Source: Prevotella sp. (GTDB lineage: Bacteria; Bacteroidota; Bacteroidia; Bacteroidales; Bacteroidaceae). Taken from it: a stretch of DNA of 51,786 nucleotides. A program made the position numbers and the translations under genes. The DNA is taken from positions 1-51,786 of the forward strand of contig JAFVFY010000043.1 in NCBI GenBank assembly GCA_017475265.1. The letters are read 5' to 3'. Of this stretch, positions 48,952 through 51,786 are shown one piece after another; the stretch's first letter is position 1; the number at the start of each line of letters is the position of its first letter. The notes under the pieces are model-generated. The model did no database searches and had not been told where the DNA came from. It was given only the letters and a program-made list of their open reading frames with translations.

Positions 48952-49141
48952 TCTAAAGTCTACGGTCTAAAGTCTACGGTCTAAAGTCTCTGGTCTAAAG
49001 TCTACGGTCTAAAGTCTCTGGTCTAAAGTCTACGGTCTAACGTCTAAAGTCTAAAGTCTCTGGTCTAAAGTCTAAAGTCTAACGTCTAACGTCTAAAGTC
49101 TATAGTCTAAAGTCTAAGGTCAAAATCTAAGTTCTAAAGTC
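48952..49141. repeat. TCTAAAG heptamer array
   Basis: About 25 units of TCTAAAG/TCTACGG/TCTCTGG fill the whole gap between mltD and the DUF5683 gene. It could be copied by slippage; no gene or promoter is seen in it. Confidence 0.9.
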
Positions 49142-49963
49142 TCAGAAGTTTATGCTACAGTTCACCCCCAGAGAGTTGGCATAGAGCGGGTTCTGTGACT
49201 GTCCGTTGTTAATGACCGTCGGCGTTACTTTCAGGCTCAAGTCCTTGGATATGTCGAATTGCGACAACTCGGCATCGACGTAGGCATCGATGACTGAGAA
49301 GGCGTAGATGCCCAGCATGACGAAGAAGCTGAGGTCGCGCCAACGGCGATACTTGTCTTTACGTTTCTTGAACAAGTCCTTATAGCGGTCCTCGTTTTCC
49401 TTGGTTATCTGTCGTCCCAGGTGCAGGAACTTGTTATAGCTCGCCGTGCCAGGGTCATTGTCCATGATGTCGAGGTAGGCCTGTGAATAGTCCTTGTACA
49501 TGGTGTTATTCCACGTCATGGCATAGATGCAGCCGAGGAATCCTCCGTAGACGATGGGCAGCTTCCAGTACTTGCGGTTGTATATTTGACCGCCACCGGG
49601 GATGACCAGTGCCAGCCACAGCGCACGCTTCGGGTTGGGAGCCCACTTGCTCCAGTCGCGTTTCTGGGTCACGGGAGCCACTTGCTCAGCCATGAGCGAA
49701 GCACCCTGCTCCATGAGGTCTATCACCACTGCCGAGTCCGTCTGCTGCCTGATGGTTTCCAGTTCAGTCTCCAAGTCGGGAATGGTATCGGGTTCGAGGT
49801 CGGGGATGTCATCGGGAATCGACGTCTGCACATCGACCACCGTGTCGGGCACCTCCACCTGCGCCAGGGTAGCGACAGGCACTAACTGAAAGGTGATAAC
49901 CGTCGTTATCACCATCAGCAGTCGTCTGACTTGCGCATACACCGTGTCACACATTCTGTTCAT
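49142..49963 (-). CDS. DUF5683-family membrane protein
   Basis: 273 residues from ATG 49963. Signal-like N-terminus (VRRLLMVITTVITFQLVPVATLAQ), an acidic proline-rich stretch, then the domain: WAPNPKRALWLALVIPGGGQIYNRKYWKLPIVYGGFLGCIYAMTW (glycine-rich membrane hairpin), DKYRRWRDLSFFVMLGIYAFSVIDAYVDAELSQFD and a C-terminal beta-rich tail. Its place next to mltD and relA/spoT is usual in Bacteroidales, where parA and parB often lie on the other side. Here a surface-protein gene and repeats take that place. The function is unknown. Confidence 0.85.
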   Translation of the reverse strand: MNRMCDTVYAQVRRLLMVITTVITFQLVPVATLAQVEVPDTVVDVQTSIPDDIPDLEPDTIPDLETELETIRQQTDSAVVIDLMEQGASLMAEQVAPVTQKRDWSKWAPNPKRALWLALVIPGGGQIYNRKYWKLPIVYGGFLGCIYAMTWNNTMYKDYSQAYLDIMDNDPGTASYNKFLHLGRQITKENEDRYKDLFKKRKDKYRRWRDLSFFVMLGIYAFSVIDAYVDAELSQFDISKDLSLKVTPTVINNGQSQNPLYANSLGVNCSINF

Positions 49964-49974
49964 GCTTGGAGGTG

Positions 49975-49982
49975 CAAAATTA
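49975..49982 (-). promoter_or_regulatory. Promoter box of the DUF5683-mltD-relA/spoT block
   Basis: Minus-strand TAATTTTG, 12 bases before ATG 49963; no clear -33. Confidence 0.5.
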
Positions 49983-50059
49983 CTAAATTTCCCCCAAACC
50001 AATGAATATATTTTCAAAATCTTGTCAGCATTTAAGACTTTTTTCAAAAACTGTCAAGA

Positions 50060-50245
50060 TTCTTGTCTACGGAGGTTAGGAGGAAAGGAGGGTTGCGCGC
50101 AAATTCTCCTTATCTCCATATCTCCGTAAAATATATTGTCTAAGGAATTTAGGAGTTTTTCCCTGCGGGGCTTTTGTCTAAGGAATTTAGGAAGCTACGC
50201 GCAGCCATTCCTTGATTCCTAAATTCCTTAGACATAATTTTATCC
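50060..50245. repeat. GGAGGTTAGGAG and AATTTAGGAAGC palindromic repeats
   Basis: TCTACGGAGG...CTCCATATCTCCGTA (50070-50137) is an inverted pair related to 5030-5132. CTAAGGAATTTAGGA units (50142-50240) with GGAAGCTACGCGCAGCC are related to 3690-3935 and 51536-51640. No gene is seen. Confidence 0.7.
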
Positions 50246-51541
50246 TTAGGGCACCACGACCTTCTTGCCTCCGTAGATGTAGAGTCCCTTCTTCGTCGGC
50301 TTCCCGTCGAGGCGCACGCCGTCGAGGGTGTACCACGCGCCGGCAGAATCCGTTAAATCCGTGTAATCTGTGGTCGTGATTCCCTGTGCCTCGCCATCGA
50401 AGTTGAGCACGAACTGGCGGGCATGGGTGGTGCCGAGGTTGAAGTAGGCGCGCTGTGCGCCGATCTTCGCGCCGCTCTCGGGATAGTAGAGCGTGTTGCC
50501 CGCGCCGAGGAAGAGGATGCTCGGGTTCTTGTCCGTGAAGGTGATGCTCTGGTAGGTGCCCTTGAAGCTGCCGTCGGTGAAGGTGACGGGCAGGGGAGTC
50601 GGGGCGGTGATGGTGACGCCCTTGAAGGTCGGGCTCACGATGTCGTTTTCGTCGATGCCCATTTGCGATGCCTGTGCCTTGTAGGTCTCCAGGCTTTTGC
50701 TGAACACGTATATCTTGCGTCCGCTGGTGGCATTGCGAGAGAACGCATTGCTGCCGTAGGTGGTCAGCGACGGGGCATAGATGGTGACGCTGGTCAAGTC
50801 TATGCAAGAAGAGAAGGCATATTCGCCGATGCTCGTCACGCTGGTGGAAATCTCGACACTGCTCAAACTATAACAACTCTGGAAGGCATATTCGCCGATG
50901 CTCGTCACGCTGGCAGGGATTTCGATGCTGGTTAAGCCAGTACAACCATCAAAGGCATATTTGCCGATGGTCGTCACGCCGTCAGGAATGACAGTATTCT
51001 TACATCCCTGAATGAGCTTGTTAGTTGCAGTCTCGATAAGGGCGTTACAGTCGTTGCCTTTGTAAATCTTGACGGTGGTCTGTGGCGTTTTACCGTTGCT
51101 GCCCGTCCATCCTGTGAAACGACAATCCTCTTTGGTGGGGTTGTTCAGCGTAAAGGTCGGGGTCTCTATATTATAAGAGGTGGGGTTAGATGTAGCCACG
51201 CTGCCGCCGTTGAGGTTGTAGGTGATGGTGTAGGTGATGGGCGTCCACTTGGCGTAGAGGACGACGGTGCCGCCATCGGTAGTGGTGAGGTTGCTAACGC
51301 TCTGCTTGTCGCTGTAAACCACGTTGCCATTCTCCGACTTTGCCCAGCCTGCGAAGGTGTAGCCCGTGCGGTCGAAGGCGTTGGCGGTGAGGTTCTGCGC
51401 TGTGCCGTAGGTGAAGGTCTGGTCAGTCATCTGGCCATCGCCGCAGGTGCCGCCGTTGCCGTTGAAATGCTCGGTGTAGGTGTTGTATGCCAGTTCGGCA
51501 GTGAGGGTCACGTCGCCGTCGCCGAGGAGTTTAGGAGTCAA
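50246..51541 (-). CDS. BspA-type leucine-rich repeat / InlB B-repeat protein, N-terminally truncated
   Basis: 431 residues as an open frame, but with no signal peptide; the frame starts with a TTG inside a GGAGTTTAGGAG repeat. Two InlB B-type (Listeria-Bacteroides) repeats follow (YTEHFNGNGGTCGDGQ...YTFAGWAKSENGN; YTITYNLNGGSVATS...FTGWTGSNGK), then LRR_5/BspA repeats (TTIGKYAFDGCTGLTSIEIPAS, TSIGEYAFQSCYSLSSVEIS, TSIGEYAFSSCIDLTSVTIY), a beta-rich part and the tail GAWYTLDGVRLDG...GLYIYGGKKVVVP. Such proteins are exported and bind hosts or surfaces. Here the repeat seems to have cut off the beginning, so it may be a pseudogene. A remnant of a sister gene lies at 3545-3676. Confidence 0.78.
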   Translation of the reverse strand: MTPKLLGDGDVTLTAELAYNTYTEHFNGNGGTCGDGQMTDQTFTYGTAQNLTANAFDRTGYTFAGWAKSENGNVVYSDKQSVSNLTTTDGGTVVLYAKWTPITYTITYNLNGGSVATSNPTSYNIETPTFTLNNPTKEDCRFTGWTGSNGKTPQTTVKIYKGNDCNALIETATNKLIQGCKNTVIPDGVTTIGKYAFDGCTGLTSIEIPASVTSIGEYAFQSCYSLSSVEISTSVTSIGEYAFSSCIDLTSVTIYAPSLTTYGSNAFSRNATSGRKIYVFSKSLETYKAQASQMGIDENDIVSPTFKGVTITAPTPLPVTFTDGSFKGTYQSITFTDKNPSILFLGAGNTLYYPESGAKIGAQRAYFNLGTTHARQFVLNFDGEAQGITTTDYTDLTDSAGAWYTLDGVRLDGKPTKKGLYIYGGKKVVVP

Positions 51542-51786
51542 GGAGTGGCTGCGCGCAGCTTCCTAAATTCCTAAATTCCTTAGACAAATGCCACGCAGGG
51601 AAAAACTCCCAAACTCCTAAGCTCCTTAGAGAACAAAGCTCGTACTGAAAAATCTTTACATTGACCCCTCTGAGACTCCGATTTTTTGAATGAGGTCCTT
51701 GGGGGGATGGCGTATGAGCTAGTTTTGACAGGGGGCGTTTCCGCGTTTTCCACGCTACTGCTCAGCTATGGGCTGATTGCCCCCTA
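51542..51786. other. Non-coding window end with repeats
   Basis: GGCTGCGCGCAGCTTCC and AATTCCTAAATTCC/CTAAGCTCCTTAG palindromic repeats to about 51640. From there to the end I see no convincing gene; a short minus-strand frame (KDLIQKIGVSEGSM) is too small to call. Confidence 0.5.

Noticed and set aside
51640-51786. Short minus-strand frame KDLIQKIGVSEGSM as a gene end
   Set aside because: It is too short, is closed by a stop just upstream, and has no recognisable family.

Overview
The window reads as chromosome of a Prevotella-like member of the Bacteroidales. Most promoters have the Bacteroidetes form (TTTG, 19-20 bp, TAnnTTTG, often TACCTTTG just before a start). Ribosome-binding sites are not obvious. 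The gene content also fits: a C69 dipeptidase, TonB receptor, GH127 enzyme, and the DUF5683-MltD-RelA/SpoT block. I see no rRNA, tRNA, CRISPR array, prophage or complete insertion sequence.

Layout. 1-5000: end of an unknown gene, mnmA, a TRIC-type channel, a TraB/GumN protein and a membrane-anchored HTH protein. 5198-5907: a VapC-like PIN toxin with its antitoxin. 6429-17528: a sulfur and PLP island, with a MetY-like sulfhydrylase, DsrE, TusA, a Rpn-type nuclease on the other strand, a family 2B-type encapsulin (shell protein with a cyclic-nucleotide-binding-like domain), an N-terminally extended SufS-type cysteine desulfurase (probable cargo), a ThiS-like carrier, a ThiF/MoeB-like E1 enzyme, a JAMM peptidase, serine acetyltransferase, PdxS and PdxT. 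17518-24407: tcdA, then a long operon (ATP-grasp, a frameshifted esterase, GNAT, RidA, TonB receptor, HMA protein, SDR). 24426-31138: C69 peptidase, frr, rsgA, queC, hisB, a membrane protein. 31151-45004: glycan breakdown (GH127, an unassigned glycosidase-like protein, a GH43-like/GH2/malectin fusion) interleaved with a second serine acetyltransferase, an IMPACT protein and DUF1015. 45005-50000: relA/spoT, mltD, DUF5683. 50246-51541: a surface-type LRR/InlB-repeat protein that looks N-terminally truncated.

How the island may work (inference): the desulfurase takes sulfur from cysteine, probably inside the encapsulin shell. Sulfur could then pass to TusA/DsrE or to the ThiS-like protein, after activation by the E1 enzyme and C-terminal trimming by the JAMM peptidase. 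Serine acetyltransferase and the MetY-like enzyme supply or use the O-acetyl acceptors, and PdxST makes the PLP both PLP enzymes need. The metY-like and encapsulin promoters share a twin operator and a conserved promoter-proximal block at matching spacing, so the two transcription units are probably one regulon.

The second main feature is repeat invasion. At least six families of short palindromic or tandem repeats fill most intergenic gaps and also sit in frame inside genes: mnmA, rsgA, hisB, the desulfurase, the JAMM peptidase, the TonB receptor and both large glycosidases. One GH43/GH2 gene holds about ten insertions. One element forms the C-terminal tail and stop codon of the ThiS-like carrier, just past its Gly-Gly.
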